A stretch of 64,000 bases of DNA from Rutidosis leptorrhynchoides (taxonomy: Eukaryota; Streptophyta; Magnoliopsida; Asterales; Asteraceae). Positions 1 through 11,382 of this stretch are shown here, one piece after another. Position numbers and translations under genes: made by a program. The notes beneath the pieces were generated by a model that saw only the letters and a program-made list of their open reading frames with translations, searched no databases and was not told where the DNA came from. Numbering within the stretch: the stretch's first letter is position 1; the number at the start of each line of letters is the position of its first letter. The stretch lies in contig NC_092335.1 in NCBI RefSeq assembly GCF_046630445.1, forward strand, positions 314,946,501 through 315,010,500, in the 5' to 3' direction.

Positions 1-115
1 ATGTTTATGTTTGTTGGTATGCGTGCTTCTTTGTTGGCCGTCATGTCTATGGTTGTATGCTCGTATGTTCTCGTATGTATGTATGCGTATGCAGGTATGT
101 TGGTATGTAGTGTAG
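1..115. repeat. Degenerate TATG-rich simple repeat
   Basis: Irregular tandem TATG, TTTG and TATGT units run from the window edge to about base 115. No reading frame or element terminus is visible. It is probably the edge of a decayed microsatellite. Confidence 0.6.
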
Positions 116-163
116 CATTTCCCGTCATCCCTTGAGCTTCGCACGGCAGTCTAAGGTACGTTC

Positions 164-263
<100 letters not shown>

Positions 264-408
264 TTTATGGCTCTACTAAGTGAGTCAACGGCAAGCATCG
301 ATTTATTGGCGACTTTACCGCCACTTAGAGCCTAAATTAAACCCCAGGCATGATGTAAAACCCATGAAGATTTGATCTCACCATTTTCATGGCGTCTCGT
401 TTGTATCG

Positions 409-437
<29 letters not shown>
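409..437. repeat. Poly(T) tract
   Basis: About 29 consecutive T directly before the SINE body at 438. It could be the reverse-strand poly(A) tail of an adjoining retroposed sequence. Confidence 0.8.
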
Positions 438-442
<5 letters not shown>

Positions 443-638
443 CTGGCCGGAGGTCCCTGGAAGCAATCTCTCTATCTGACGAATATAGAGAGAAAGGAAT
501 TTCTCTACTCTTGGGAGTGTTACACTCGGGGTGGAGAAATGATCGCTCTTTATTCTAGGATAGAGGAAGGATTGTCTACGATCAACCTCCCCCATACCCC
601 ACATTGGTGGGATTGGGTATTGTTGTTGTTGTTGTTGT
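438..638 (+). mobile_element. TS-type SINE, 5'-truncated
   Basis: The segment carries the 3' body typical of plant TS-like SINEs. It opens with a GGCCGGAGGTCCCTGG block, has a middle rich in CTC and GAG, then CCCCATACCCCACATTGG, and ends in a (TTG)n tail at about 620-638. The tail type is characteristic of the TS family, which is recalled knowledge. The tRNA-related head with box A and box B is not visible because a poly(T) tract directly precedes the body. The copy at 5357-5563 on the other strand shares the GGAGGTCC, CCATACCC and (TTG)n blocks. The family name is an inference. Confidence 0.6.
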
Positions 639-822
639 AAGATGAAAGTGAAATGGTTGGAGGTGACTTAACACCCGTAAATAAAAGGGACTATCTTAGC
701 AATACTTGCAAATCAAGAGGACTACGTCGGTCAAAAAAATCCTAGGGACTATATCATCAATTTAGTGTAAATCACAGAGCATACCTCCAGTAATTATGTC
801 AAAATACAAATATAAATATAAC

Positions 823-982
823 CTATACTCCGCTTAATTTTTTTTTGAAAGGCAATGTTAGTGGTTAGAGTTAATTCACGAAAATCCCCCCCCCCCCGAG
901 ACTCGAACCCTTGGTCTCCTCGAACACCATGTTAACATGGTGACCAATGAGGCAAAGCCCCATTGGCTATACTCCGCTTAAT
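823..982 (-). mobile_element. tRNA-derived SINE with 16-bp target-site duplication
   Basis: An insert at 839-966, read on the minus strand, is flanked by a perfect direct repeat CTATACTCCGCTTAAT at 823-838 and 967-982. On the minus strand a box B-like GGTTCGAGTC lies at about 900-909. A weak box A-like TAGCCAATGG overlaps the 5' junction. The 3' end is a run of A (seen as T at 839-846) directly before the duplication. The tRNA-type promoter, A tail and long duplication are the hallmarks of a SINE retroposed by a LINE machinery. A G run (C at about 888-896) sits next to box B. It lies in the 3' flank of the SSL gene and looks fairly recent because the duplication is perfect. Confidence 0.75.
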
Positions 983-1440
983 ACTCCGTATATATTATAG
1001 GGTTGTTATTTGTGACATCATAAACTGTGAACCGTGTGATGTACCAAACACTTACCATCCACAGCTACTGTCTTTGTAGTTGGTCCACTCCCAACAAGAA
1101 ATATCGATATTGTATTTGTATTTTGAATTATTAAAAATAAATTATAAGTTATGTTACAACTAACTAATTGTGTATTTTTTGCATTATCAAAATAGAATCT
1201 TCAAAACTCATATCTCAATATAATTGTGAAAAGGGGTTAATCTTTACATGTCCCTTCACAGCAACTACTATGACAAAATAAAGTCGTAAGCACAATGATC
1301 GTTAAGACACACTACTAATCTTTTTAGAGGCGAAAATGAAATGCTCGTGGCACACTTAACACTAGTACAGTCATACCTACTTAGTGTCTTAAAAGAGATG
1401 ATGAACATTGGAAAAGCATAAACCTCTTACAACTAAACCT
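983..1440. other. 3' flank of SSL gene
   Basis: AT-rich sequence downstream of the SSL stop codon, presumably including its 3' UTR. I see no certain poly(A) signal. Bases 1003-1052 resemble 5202-5252, so the gene lies between two related direct segments of about 50 bp. Confidence 0.4.
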
Positions 1441-4400
1441 TCAATCCAAATGGTAAACAGCGATAAACGACATCAAAACACTCCCCAACCATAATTGTCC
1501 TTCCTTCTCTTCAACTTCACTAACGGCCCTTACAACTTTACCTTGTATATCTTCCAATATCTTTAAGATCTTACCATCAGAGTTATACTTTACAATCAAG
1601 GGACCACCACTGCTTAGTAGGAAATGAAACTTAATAGGTATTGGAAGTTTCAGAATAAATGTTCTAAATTTTGGGTATTGAGCACATATGTAAGTATAAA
1701 AGGACCGGCGAGAATTCATTGCCACCCAAAATTCACCATTTTCATTTGTTCTCACATTGTCTGGGAATGCAGGTAAAATGGCCATCACTTCAGTTGTCCC
1801 CGTTTTATCCCCCTTTAACCAATACTTCATTAACCTATACCATCATCAATACAAGTGCGATTTAGTAAAAAATATATGTATGTGAATGCTGGCTATATAT
1901 GTAGTATCTCTAATGGGTCAAACAGAAAATGGTGAAATAGGTTCAAAAAGGTCAGGCTGGTCCAGTATGTCACCCAAAGTGTATTTTAATGCCTGAGACC
2001 TGCTCAACCATATTTTAAGTGAATATAATAGGCTATTAATTTATATTCGACAAACTAATCATTTTTATTTTTAAAAATATCTAGAACTTGGAGAAGTATT
2101 TAAGATAGTGATAGAATGCCCAACCAACCTAATAAATTACCCATGTTAACCCATTACCCAACCCATTTGAATACCTAGATTGCCACCTCTAGCTACAACT
2201 GTTCATTCTTTTACCTTTTTAATTTAGCTTTAAACTTTGCCATAAATAAAATTTATGTTATTATAAAAACATCCTAGTTATAACTTATAAGGTGTTTACT
2301 AACCTCCCTTTGCACCCCTCGACAAAAACGAAGAATGATTTATCCTTGCTTAGGGAAACACCATTAGGGAACTGGAGGTTGCGTACAAGAACAGTTGCTT
2401 TTTTTGTGATGGGATCATATTTTAAAACTCTACCACTGTCGTCTGCCGAGAAGATTAAATGGACGAAGTTCCTGAAAATTTACAATTAATCACAAGGATA
2501 GATGTCAATAAAAATTAGACTAAATTACGATTTCAGTACAACCATTACTTATAGTATACTAATGTTCAATTATGGAAGCTTGAGCAGATTGTATCTATAA
2601 CTTAAACCAAAGTGAAATATTTAAACCACAATCAACACAGGTGATATGTATACCAATAATGCTGGATAATAGCTCAATAAAAAAAAATAAAAAAATAAAA
2701 AAATAAAAAATAAAATCATACGATCCATTCTCCATAGTCCACAATTAATGATACAACAAAGTCTTAACTAGACATAGTCACATATGTACAACTTTATTTA
2801 CTATCTGTTAAATGCTCTGAAGTACTATTTCACCTACTGATATCATTAAACGCAACAGTACCTCTTTGGGACCATAAAATGATGCCTTACTTAATAACAT
2901 GTATTTATGTGTATGTAGAAAATTTAACTACACTCAATCCCATATCTATTGCTTAAATTCTAATTTAGGATGTTCCAAACTAATAATTCACATCCATAAA
3001 TAAAAAAGAATAAAGAGATAAAGTTCTTTTATACCTACGTATCTAAGACGAAAGGATAGGTAAAACGTAAATAGTAAAGTGAAAAGTAAATAAAAAAGTA
3101 GTGTAATAATCATATTAGAATTGGAAGGGAGTAGGATTGGAAGGGAGGAGTACTATTTATTGCCTGAGGGCTACCACACCCATCATGTAGAACCACTAGC
3201 ATACGTAGACAAAAATATACTGCTCAATTACACAAATACATACATACTTGTATAATCCATACAAGAATCAAATAGAATATGCAGAAATTAATATATATGC
3301 TGGAATGTAGTGCAAGCATGCTGTGTTTTAAAACTTGTTGATAAAATTTTTTTTATGAGAACAAATTGTAAGACCAAAAAAAGCCATATATTTTATAAGC
3401 GGGGTGTATGCAAGGATGCACATTACATAAGACAGATGAATATGCAGTTGTGCTATTTGCAAGGTTCCATTTAGTAGCACCATCTTATCAGACAGAACTA
3501 CATCATCTTAGTAAAGTGTTTGTTACGCCCTTATGACTTAATTATACAAAGTGATTGTACCATCAAACGAAAAATGCATCATCAATTTAACACCGAGCTG
3601 AAATCTTCATTACTTTCTAAGCAAAATTTACTAATTTAAGAGAAAAGTGCATCAATGACATACCTCCGCTGATACTTTGTACTGCTGTCAGTGAAGTAAA
3701 TGTTTCCCTCATCATCAATGTCTAAATCATTGGAGAACCTTAAAGGAACTCCTTCAGCTTCAGTTACTATAGGTGTGGCTAATCCACCCTCGGGTCCCAC
3801 CTTTAATAACCCGAGATACGCATCTGCAATATACAGATCACCTGTTCTTTTGTCAAACCGCAATCCCAATGGTCGTCCACATATATGCTCTGTGTTTAAG
3901 TAGCCAAAGATTGTTGGTTTTGGGTCACATATCTCGGACCTGAAACGTATAAAAATTATATTGTCTGTGTACTTCTCAATGCGTTTGTGTTGTTTATTTA
4001 CTTACACTATTTGTACATAGAGTTTCATATCAGAACCTATTACCACTTGAATACAATAAGATTTAGGATTACACCTTAAAGCACATTTTATGTGATATGT
4101 TAACAGGTCAACTGTCAAACAATTCAGATATGAACAAAATTTTGAGATGGTCAACACTTTTCTAGTTTACATACATCCGGACCTGCACCAATATTAACAT
4201 GTAAAATCACATAATTCAGATGTAAAATATCTAAACTAAGTCTTACTACATCGTTTCCTTATCGTTATTTAATTATTACAAACCTCAAAAACTTTCATTA
4301 AATCACCATTTAACTTTCAAAATTTATACAAATAACAAAAAAAACTATAAAAACTTCAACACATGTAACTTTCAAAACATCTCTATAATAACTTTCATGT

Positions 4401-5100
4401 ATTATACTGTTATATAATTTATAAAACTTTATATGTTTCTTCATCATTTACATGTATAAGAAGATCATTATTAGACTGTTTTCGTGTATCAACTTCTAAA
4501 AACAAGATATGATACGTTGCTTACTGCAAACAGAGGTCTATTAATCGATTATATATGTGTATGCAAGCCACAAAGTATAATATCTTCAATAAAGCATATA
4601 CAGGCACTAATAAAAAAAATAAAAACTGAAAAATTCAGCAGCAACAATTTACACATCAGGAGTACAATTCAGTTATCAATTTGAGTACCAAAACGAACTG
4701 AATATATCAAGCAACCATAATTTCATAACAATAATTTTGAAATAGAAGCTTAAAACATGAATATGATTTACCGATTAGAAGAAGTATAAGCAAAATCAGT
4801 CCACTTATCTCCATTCCAAAACATAATCCTTCCATCAGCAACACCGGTGTACGGACCACGCCCTAACGGATCAAAAGCTAAACTCTCTGGTCCTTGAATT
4901 TCATTCATGAACTTAATTTCCGATTTCTGTAACAAATTTTCAGTATCTCTATCTTTCGGAATATCAGACCAATTCGGCATTTCAACTATCACCGACTCAA
5001 AATCCGGGAACTCGGCTATTGGACTGTGCCGGAACGGGTCTAGTCTGCAGTAAACCGCCATTATCAGAAATATTCCGGCCAAAATTCTGGCGACGTTCAT
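1441..5100 (-). CDS. Strictosidine synthase-like protein (SSL, APMAP-like), four exons
   Basis: I assembled four exons with GT-AG borders: 5100-4772, 3939-3664, 2471-2304 and 1834-1441. Every intron falls after the second base of a codon, and the joined frame is open for 388 aa, close to the usual family length. Residues 1-18 form a hydrophobic signal anchor, which is why the Met at 5100 is preferred over the in-frame Met at 5181. Family motifs visible are GPESLAFDPLGRGPYTG, a Cys pair at about residues 114 and 130 (disulfide position in the six-bladed propeller), CGRPLGLRFD, NDLDIDDEGNIYFTDSS, PNGVSLSKD and RTNENGEFWVAM. Near the C terminus, where strictosidine synthase has its catalytic Glu, my alignment from memory gives Ser. 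Alkaloid-forming Pictet-Spengler activity is therefore unlikely. Related SSL proteins are secretory or membrane-linked, with roles suggested in stress or pollen. It is the only apparently intact host gene here. Confidence 0.9.
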
Positions 5101-5140
5101 TTTGAAATAATGCTTGCAGAAGAGTGTAGTGAAGGTAGTT

Positions 5141-5148
5141 GATATAAA
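5141..5148 (-). promoter_or_regulatory. Possible TATA box of the SSL gene
   Basis: TTTATATC on the minus strand lies about 41 bases before the chosen ATG. That leaves only a very short leader, so the true core promoter may lie further upstream. Confidence 0.25.
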
Positions 5149-5356
5149 TTGATACGAGTGAGGGAAATGGGCAAATGTCAATAGTACGATTTTACAAATG
5201 TTTGTTATTTGTTACGTCAATAATTTGGGACCCTGTTGTGTACCAAACACGTGATTACTTTTTTTTAAACGGGAGCAAAAACTGTAACAGAATGTTAAGA
5301 GAATTTAATAGAATTAAAATTGAATTTTTCTAAACCACTTCATTTTTTATTCATTT

Positions 5357-5563
5357 ACAACAACAACAATCCCTAATTCCACAATCCCTAATTCCACAAG
5401 TACAGGGTATGGGGAGGTGAAGTATTAACCATCATTCCTCGAGCTCTAGATTAGAAGGAAGTCACTACTCCACCCGCGAGTATAGAACCCGCAACTAGAT
5501 AAGATCGTCTCTCCCTCTACTCGAGAGCCAAGAGATTGCTTCCTAAAGGACCTCTGGCCAGGA
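5357..5563 (-). mobile_element. TS-type SINE
   Basis: Read on the minus strand it starts with TGGCCAGAGGTCC, continues through GGAAGCAATCTCTTGG and a box B-like GGTTCTATAC, then CCCCATACCC, and ends in a (TTG)n tail (CAA repeats at 5357-5370). It is related to the plus-strand copy at 438-638. One internal 12-14-bp unit near the tail is duplicated (ATTCCACAATCCCTA region). It lies about 260 bases upstream of the SSL start codon. Confidence 0.6.
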
Positions 5564-5770
5564 ATTCTCATTAAAACGAAATAGTGCGGACATACGTACC
5601 TGTAAGAGTTATGTGCGCCTAGGAAGATGCAACCATACAAAGTAGTCATAAAAGAAAACACATATAATAATAATGCGCAATAGTATGACAGATAGCATGA
5701 ATAATATAATGCGCAGAAATATGTAAATTCAAGTAGACATACAAACAATCAAAATACACAGCCACACATA

Positions 5771-6167
<397 letters not shown>

Positions 6168-6170
6168 TCA

Positions 6171-6912
6171 AGTTGAAGACGGTGGAGGGGATGTTCCTCT
6201 TGATCATGGGATTCGAGGCAACGTAATCAGAAGGGAGTTTATTTACAAAAACTTCATGATGACTAAACTTCCTATGTACGCCGGAGATCCCGATCCTTTG
6301 ATAAGCATTGGTTGGATCTCGGATGTCGAAGAGTGTTTTCGCACGAGTGAATGCCCCCTGAACAAGAAAATGAGACTCGTTACTAGTTTTTTGCGGGGTA
6401 ATGCGAAGAATTGGTTGGACGGTAAGATCGATATCGTTGGTAAAGAATCGTTTATGGGTTTGCCGTCGGACAATTTTAAGAAAAGGAATTCTTCGAGGAG
6501 TTCCGGACGCAAGTAGATTTGACAAGGTTGCGCGATGAGTTACAAAATTTGCGACATGGGTCTATGGATCTAAATACTCTTAGGGCTACCTTTTTGGCGA
6601 AGGCCCGATTTTGCCCCGAATATACCGGGAACGATAGGTTGCTGATGGAGCATTTTCTTAAGACTTTGAATGAAGATTTGCGCGGGAAAATTAGCCTTGG
6701 GCAAGTAGACTCTTTTGCTAAACTATTTTCCGTGGCTAAAGGTTTTGAATCGTATGATCCGACGATGGTTGATGATACTTCGGGTAAGAGAAGGGTTGAA
6801 TCGCATGGCGCTCCGAGCAAGAAAGCTAAAAGTGAAATTAAGAGCACGGGTAGCGTGAGGAAGGGAGTGTCGGACACTAGTGCATCTAGATGTTTCAATG
6901 GCATTGATTGCA
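6171..6912 (+). pseudogene. Ty3/gypsy chromovirus Gag fragment
   Basis: The translation matches the Gag of element C at 44801-45526 through the same blocks: a PMYAGDPDPL region, a WISDVEECFRTSECP region, NWLDGKI, then LRDELQNLRHGSMDLNTL, FLAKARFCPEY and GKISLGQVDSFAKL. Gag forms the particle around the element RNA. The frame breaks at about 6478-6486, where two extra bases near an AAGAAAAGG run shift the reading frame. The second part continues from 6519. It ends near a CFNG stretch at the place where the first zinc knuckle would begin, where sequence identical in type to family A internal DNA starts. No start codon, protease or LTR is attached. Confidence 0.8.
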
Positions 6913-7038
6913 TGAATAGTGTATAGACAAAAATTCATATCTTAGCATATCTGCTAAATCATATCTTATCGTATCTGTTACTTTAAACTTTTCCTGACAT
7001 ATCCCGCAAAGTCCTCCGTAATCTATGAAATCTTTTGA

Positions 7039-7040
<2 letters not shown>

Positions 7041-7109
<69 letters not shown>
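7041..7109. repeat. (TA)n microsatellite in family A internal region
   Basis: About 69 bp of TA. The corresponding place in copy A2 (near 30450) has only a short TA-rich stretch, so the expansion is specific to this copy. Confidence 0.9.
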
Positions 7110-7111
<2 letters not shown>

Positions 7112-7187
7112 TATGTAATTAGAATACCATCCGTTAGCCAAAATCATTTCATATCGGAAAAAAAAATCCTTTATCCAATCGTACGAA

Positions 7188-7622
7188 ATGGAATTCGTCA
7201 TCAGTTCAAGTCACTCAGATTTTGAAATGGAATCCCATTCAAGCTCCGAAAGCAGTGTGACCGGAATAGATCAACCAATCAGTCATCACCTATTCTGGAT
7301 GAATTGGGGATGGGTTCGTAGTCTCCTCAATCATTGGAGACAAGAAGAAGATGATCCCTTCCATCCACCACATTGCCCTCTTGACGAAGAACCTGAAGCA
7401 CTTACCGACGAACCTGTCCGAAACACCATGTTCTCGCTCATTTCCATAGTATCTCGTCACGATTATATATTACATCAAATTTTAGATTTTATTTATCCGC
7501 TCGTCCGAACCGACAATCACCCCGGTGTAATAGAAGAAGTCAACGAGCTTCGCGCTCGGGTAGTGGCTTTGGAGAATATAGTGCAGAGATTACAAACACC
7601 AGCAGCAGCATCAGCAGCATAA
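7188..7622 (+). CDS. Family A sense ORF, Ser/acid-rich with C-terminal coiled coil
   Basis: An open frame of 144 codons in the sense direction, near the 5' end of the family A internal region. I do not recognise the protein. The N terminus is Ser-rich (HSSSESSVTG), the middle has an acidic Pro-rich block (DEEPEALTDEP), and the C terminus (VNELRARVVALENIVQRLQ) looks like a short coiled coil ending in an Ala run. The position fits a Gag-like or accessory protein, but there is no zinc knuckle or Gag motif. The equivalent region of A2 (about 29900-30400, minus strand) is recognisable but frame-broken, so this may be a chance survivor of an old gene. Confidence 0.4.
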   Translation: MEFVISSSHSDFEMESHSSSESSVTGIDQPISHHLFWMNWGWVRSLLNHWRQEEDDPFHPPHCPLDEEPEALTDEPVRNTMFSLISIVSRHDYILHQILDFIYPLVRTDNHPGVIEEVNELRARVVALENIVQRLQTPAAASAA

Positions 7623-8712
7623 CCAGTACCACCATCATCAACGCCAACAGTACCATTACCACCTCCAACTACAACCGCGTCGTAAACCTCAACTTCACAA
7701 TCTGTCCCACGAGCATCAACGTCATACGCACCATAGATACCAAGGAGTACCAACAACAATAACTGACGAAGTATTAATTCATAACTTCATTGGAGAAATA
7801 CTCTGCGACGATTATGTAATCTCTAAAGTCTTAGAGATTATCTATTCTAACCCTAACCATAAATCAGATGAGTGAATCGAAATGATAGAAGGAAGAGTAG
7901 AAACCCTGACAAGAATTATGCGTGATTTATAAGTTAGACTTGTTTTACCAACAGCATCAACAGTACCGTAGCATCACCATCACAGTCAGTGCCGTCAGTG
8001 TCATCAGAATCAGCAGCACCTATAACATCACAAACTCTGTCAGTTTGAGAATCACCGTGGACATAATTATGAATCAATAACGCGTATATTGTATCAACGA
8101 GTTATGAAGTATTAACTCATTTCCTCTGAAGAAATTATATGTATATTACATATATACAAATTTTGAGATCAAAATAAATCTTTCGTACTAAGCTATTATG
8201 TATGAATTAAATAAGGGTAGATACTACTCGATTAAATTCATATTACTAATATGCTAAGATGTACATCCTTCCTTAACAACTTAACCATCGTTAACTACAA
8301 TCTATGTTTTAATTCAATAAATTCCATCTCATAATAAATCAAGTGTATTATTCAAATATATGTTTGATTTTACACTTTCATCATCGATGTACTCGAAACT
8401 TTTCAAATAACATCATTCATACTTTGCGAAATTCACAAGAATTCCACCAACCGAACATCATACATCAACAAATAACGAAGTATTGATTTATAATTTCAAT
8501 GTCATTAAAGAAATACTCCGTAAAAGTTATGTAATTTTTAAAGCTTTTAGGGATTATTCAATTCTAGTTTCAACCGTAAATCAAATGAGTTTAATTTAAC
8601 ATTAACTCATTAAATCTATGTTACATCTGAAGAAAATATACATATATATATTTTCATAAAGACTGTAATAAAATTCTTTTGTACAAAATATTAATTGTAA
8701 AAAAAATTTTAA

Positions 8713-8729
8713 CGGGTAGGTAATACCCG
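8713..8729 (+). other. Second polypurine-tract-like hairpin
   Basis: The sequence CGGGTA-GGTAA-TACCCG is a perfect 6-bp inverted repeat. Its left part, TTAACGGGTAGGTA, is identical to the polypurine tract next to the 3' LTR (11766-11779). The same hairpin is kept in copy A2 at 29604-29620. It may be a central priming site or a duplication of the tract. This is inference from position and identity only. Confidence 0.45.
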
Positions 8730-9658
8730 AGAGATATATAAATTCACAATTAATATGTTACATTCTTCGAATCTGATTCAGCAAATCATCCATTATACTC
8801 CCTACTTTCACAACAATATACATTCTTTTATAAAAATCAAAACAACCATACTCATTCAAAATTTAATTACATATTCTGATTTTGAAATCTCAAAATTCAA
8901 CTTGAGATATGACCAAAATCATCACTCTTAGATCCTTACATCTTTCACAAGCTATATTTTGACTTCAAAACCGTGTTAGAACATCAAATGTATGTTAACG
9001 ATTACAATCTGTGTTCAAACCCTTCGAAAATTTCTGAAGACACTTCGAATGATGAGCAATCGAGATAATGATCCAACCACATGTTACCCACAGTTATGTA
9101 CCCGAAAAACTCTTGAAACCAAAGTAAAAGTTTAAACAACGTATCCTCGTCAGATTCTTTGGCATTTATTAGCAAAAATAACTTTGCGACTCCTATTCAA
9201 AGTAGCCAGTTTTGTCACAGCTCCAGCTAGTCAACTTTGACTTTTCAGTCAGACTAACCTTATTATAACCTTGAGATATACACCATCGTTACCAGGGAAC
9301 CTTTTACATTCCAACACATTATTAGCAGATGTACCAACAACTTCATTACCCTTTGACTTTAGCCTCTCCAAAAAGTCATTATAATTATTCATTGAAACCC
9401 CATCATTTACTCATTCGCATCTTGTAATGAGAATTGCCAACGAATCATTGGGAATTAGCAATCAGTATTTTGAAATCTCGCAGCGTGTCTACGCCAACAG
9501 TTATATGTGTATATATAACGTCTATCTTCTGGACTTAATTTGAATGTGAAGTTTCTGAAAAATACTCCGAACTACGAATTGGTTCTCCGAAAATGGAAAA
9601 AATGCTGATGAAGCAGCAAAAACTATAAACTACTTTAACCGGTAAAAGCTGGATGATA

Positions 9659-9868
9659 ATGATGAAGTGTGCTGGTAAAGCGAAGAAAAAGAGAAGTTTT
9701 GGAAATGGAAAATGGATTGAGTAAAGTAGGAAGGAGGCTGTGGACAAATTACAAAGACTGAACCTGACTTCAAAGGATCCAAATGATTCAGTACCTGCTG
9801 AAGTCATTAACAAATACCTTGCTCTTGAATCTAAACCCCTGCGGACAATATTCTTCATCATCCTCTGA
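9659..9868 (+). pseudogene. Family A small sense ORF (copy of the 88-aa frame), broken
   Basis: It aligns with the open 88-codon frame at 40714-40980 through KEAVDKLQRLNLTSKD, PNDSV and AEVINKYLA. A TAA at 9722-9724 interrupts it where the other copies encode Gln, consistent with one C-to-T change. The N-terminal part is diverged. The function is unknown. Confidence 0.45.
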
Positions 9869-10087
9869 TATTAGAAATTCTAAAATATCATCATATCTTT
9901 CATTATAAATATCCTCCAAATTTCTGAAGATATTTTCTTAATTTTTCTTATTTGAAATCATTTACCTCTTCGCGCTATCTGTATTACATCATAAAAGAAA
10001 CTATTTTAGTTTCTAAATTCTGAAACATTCAAGTTTAAAATAGGAATATTTTGAAGTAGTGTTGGGAACTGAAGCATGAATTAGTAT

Positions 10088-10183
10088 AATATAATGACAC
10101 TTGATCAATGTGATTATATTAAAGTAAGTTATACTGAGGTTCTAAATGGAACGTGATGATTCACAGATCATAACATCATCATG
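10088..10183. other. Conserved twin-palindrome block of family A
   Basis: A 33-bp imperfect palindrome at 10088-10120 has AATATAAT and ATTATATT arms around TTGATCAA. About 30 bp further is a second hairpin (10152-10183) with TGATGA and TCATCA stems. Both structures occur with the same spacing in A2 (27543-27637) and A3 (40458-40552), while the surrounding DNA has diverged more. It is a candidate RNA structure for packaging or dimerisation, or a protein-binding site. Confidence 0.5.
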
Positions 10184-10549
10184 TGCCATGTTATACGACT
10201 CTTGTATTCTATTTAACCTCTAAAATATCAAGAAAATATTTCTTGATGATTCGGCCTTTTCCAAGGCATTCTAGTAATTTGACAAGTCAAGATCGTGCCA
10301 TAACAATTTCCTTCCTAGAACATTAACAATGTTCATTCCGAAATTCATATCTGTGAATTCTGGACCATTACAAGCGGTGCTTAATCGCAAGAAGAAGAAA
10401 CGAAAGGACAAAACTCCGAAATAGAAATTGGGGTATAAATTACAGCAAATAAAAAAGAGCATTAACTGTGAATGATAATGATTATAGAAGACAGAAGCAG
10501 AGACTTTGAAATATAAGGGAACATATAAAGCCCAACGACAAACCAGAAA

Positions 10550-10723
10550 TTATAAACCATATATATCGATGCATATAGCAATATGAAGACACGGGAGAAC
10601 TAGAAACACTATAAACCCAAGAGTATAGTAGAAGTAAATAGATTCTTCCGGCGGTAGATGAAAAAGAAGAATGACCGATATGAAAGTTAGAAGTATATCG
10701 AGAATCAGAACTGGATGGAGCAT
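10550..10723 (-). CDS. Antisense two-TM microprotein of family A (57 aa)
   Basis: A short frame on the strand opposite to the element. It encodes two hydrophobic segments, about residues 4-22 and 35-52, separated by a conserved polar LPPEES loop, and ends at TAA. The A3 copy (40013-40186) has exactly the same length, with 39 of 57 residues identical by my count. About 18 codons differ only synonymously, and most replacements swap one hydrophobic residue for another. A2 carries the same frame with one extra base. A TATA-like TATAAATTC lies upstream at 11430-11422, but a 576-bp insertion (10807-11382) now separates it from the start codon. I recognise no family. A small membrane protein is the inference. 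Confidence 0.55.
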   Translation of the reverse strand: MLHPVLILDILLTFISVILLFHLPPEESIYFYYTLGFIVFLVLPCLHIAICIDIYGL

Positions 10724-10806
10724 ATTGATGAATACTTTAAAATATGAGATGAGGGGGAAAGAATAGAAGGTGATGGAACATGACTAGGAACTTAGAAATC
10801 AACAGA

Positions 10807-11382
10807 TTTAACTCACACAATGGCGGAATAAGTGAATCAAACCCTCTAGTGAATAGGTTAAGTTTTTTTTTTTTTGATTAATTTAGTCAAACCACAACTA
10901 AATCAAGTGTGATTAGATCAACACCTAGAGCTATTATTCACCACCTGGGTGATTTGGACTGAGAGAGAATCGGAGGAGCTCACTAGATCTGAGTGTGTGT
11001 AACAAATGAGAGGCTTAACCTAAAATGAAGAACATAAGACTTTATATACCCCTGCTGTTGACTCACCCATACGATTCATTCATCATACACGAGTTGGCTT
11101 CATCAGCCGCACAGGTGATCACTCACTCGTGTCTTCTTATTTAGGTTGTAATTGTGACTTAGCTCAACATCAACCGTACGTATGATCCTGTCAGTCGTAC
11201 TAGTGAGGCTTCACTCGTACGTCTGACTAAGTCTAACATAGTCAAACATCTAAATCTCGTTCCTGCAGTTCCTGTAACCACATACAAACACGGATAGGAT
11301 AATAACGAGCAATCATGGTGGCCTGTAAACTGTTGTACCTGCAATGGACGTGGGTAGATGTCTAGGGACTTGCATAAAATGC
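10807..11382. mobile_element. 576-bp insertion flanked by 9-bp direct repeats
   Basis: The segment is bounded by ATCAACAGA at 10798-10806 and 11383-11391, and it interrupts sequence that is continuous in A2 and A3. I see no terminal inverted repeats and no coding frame of note. A 9-bp duplication fits Mutator-like elements, but other mechanisms are possible. It contains a T12 run at about 10862-10875. Confidence 0.5.
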
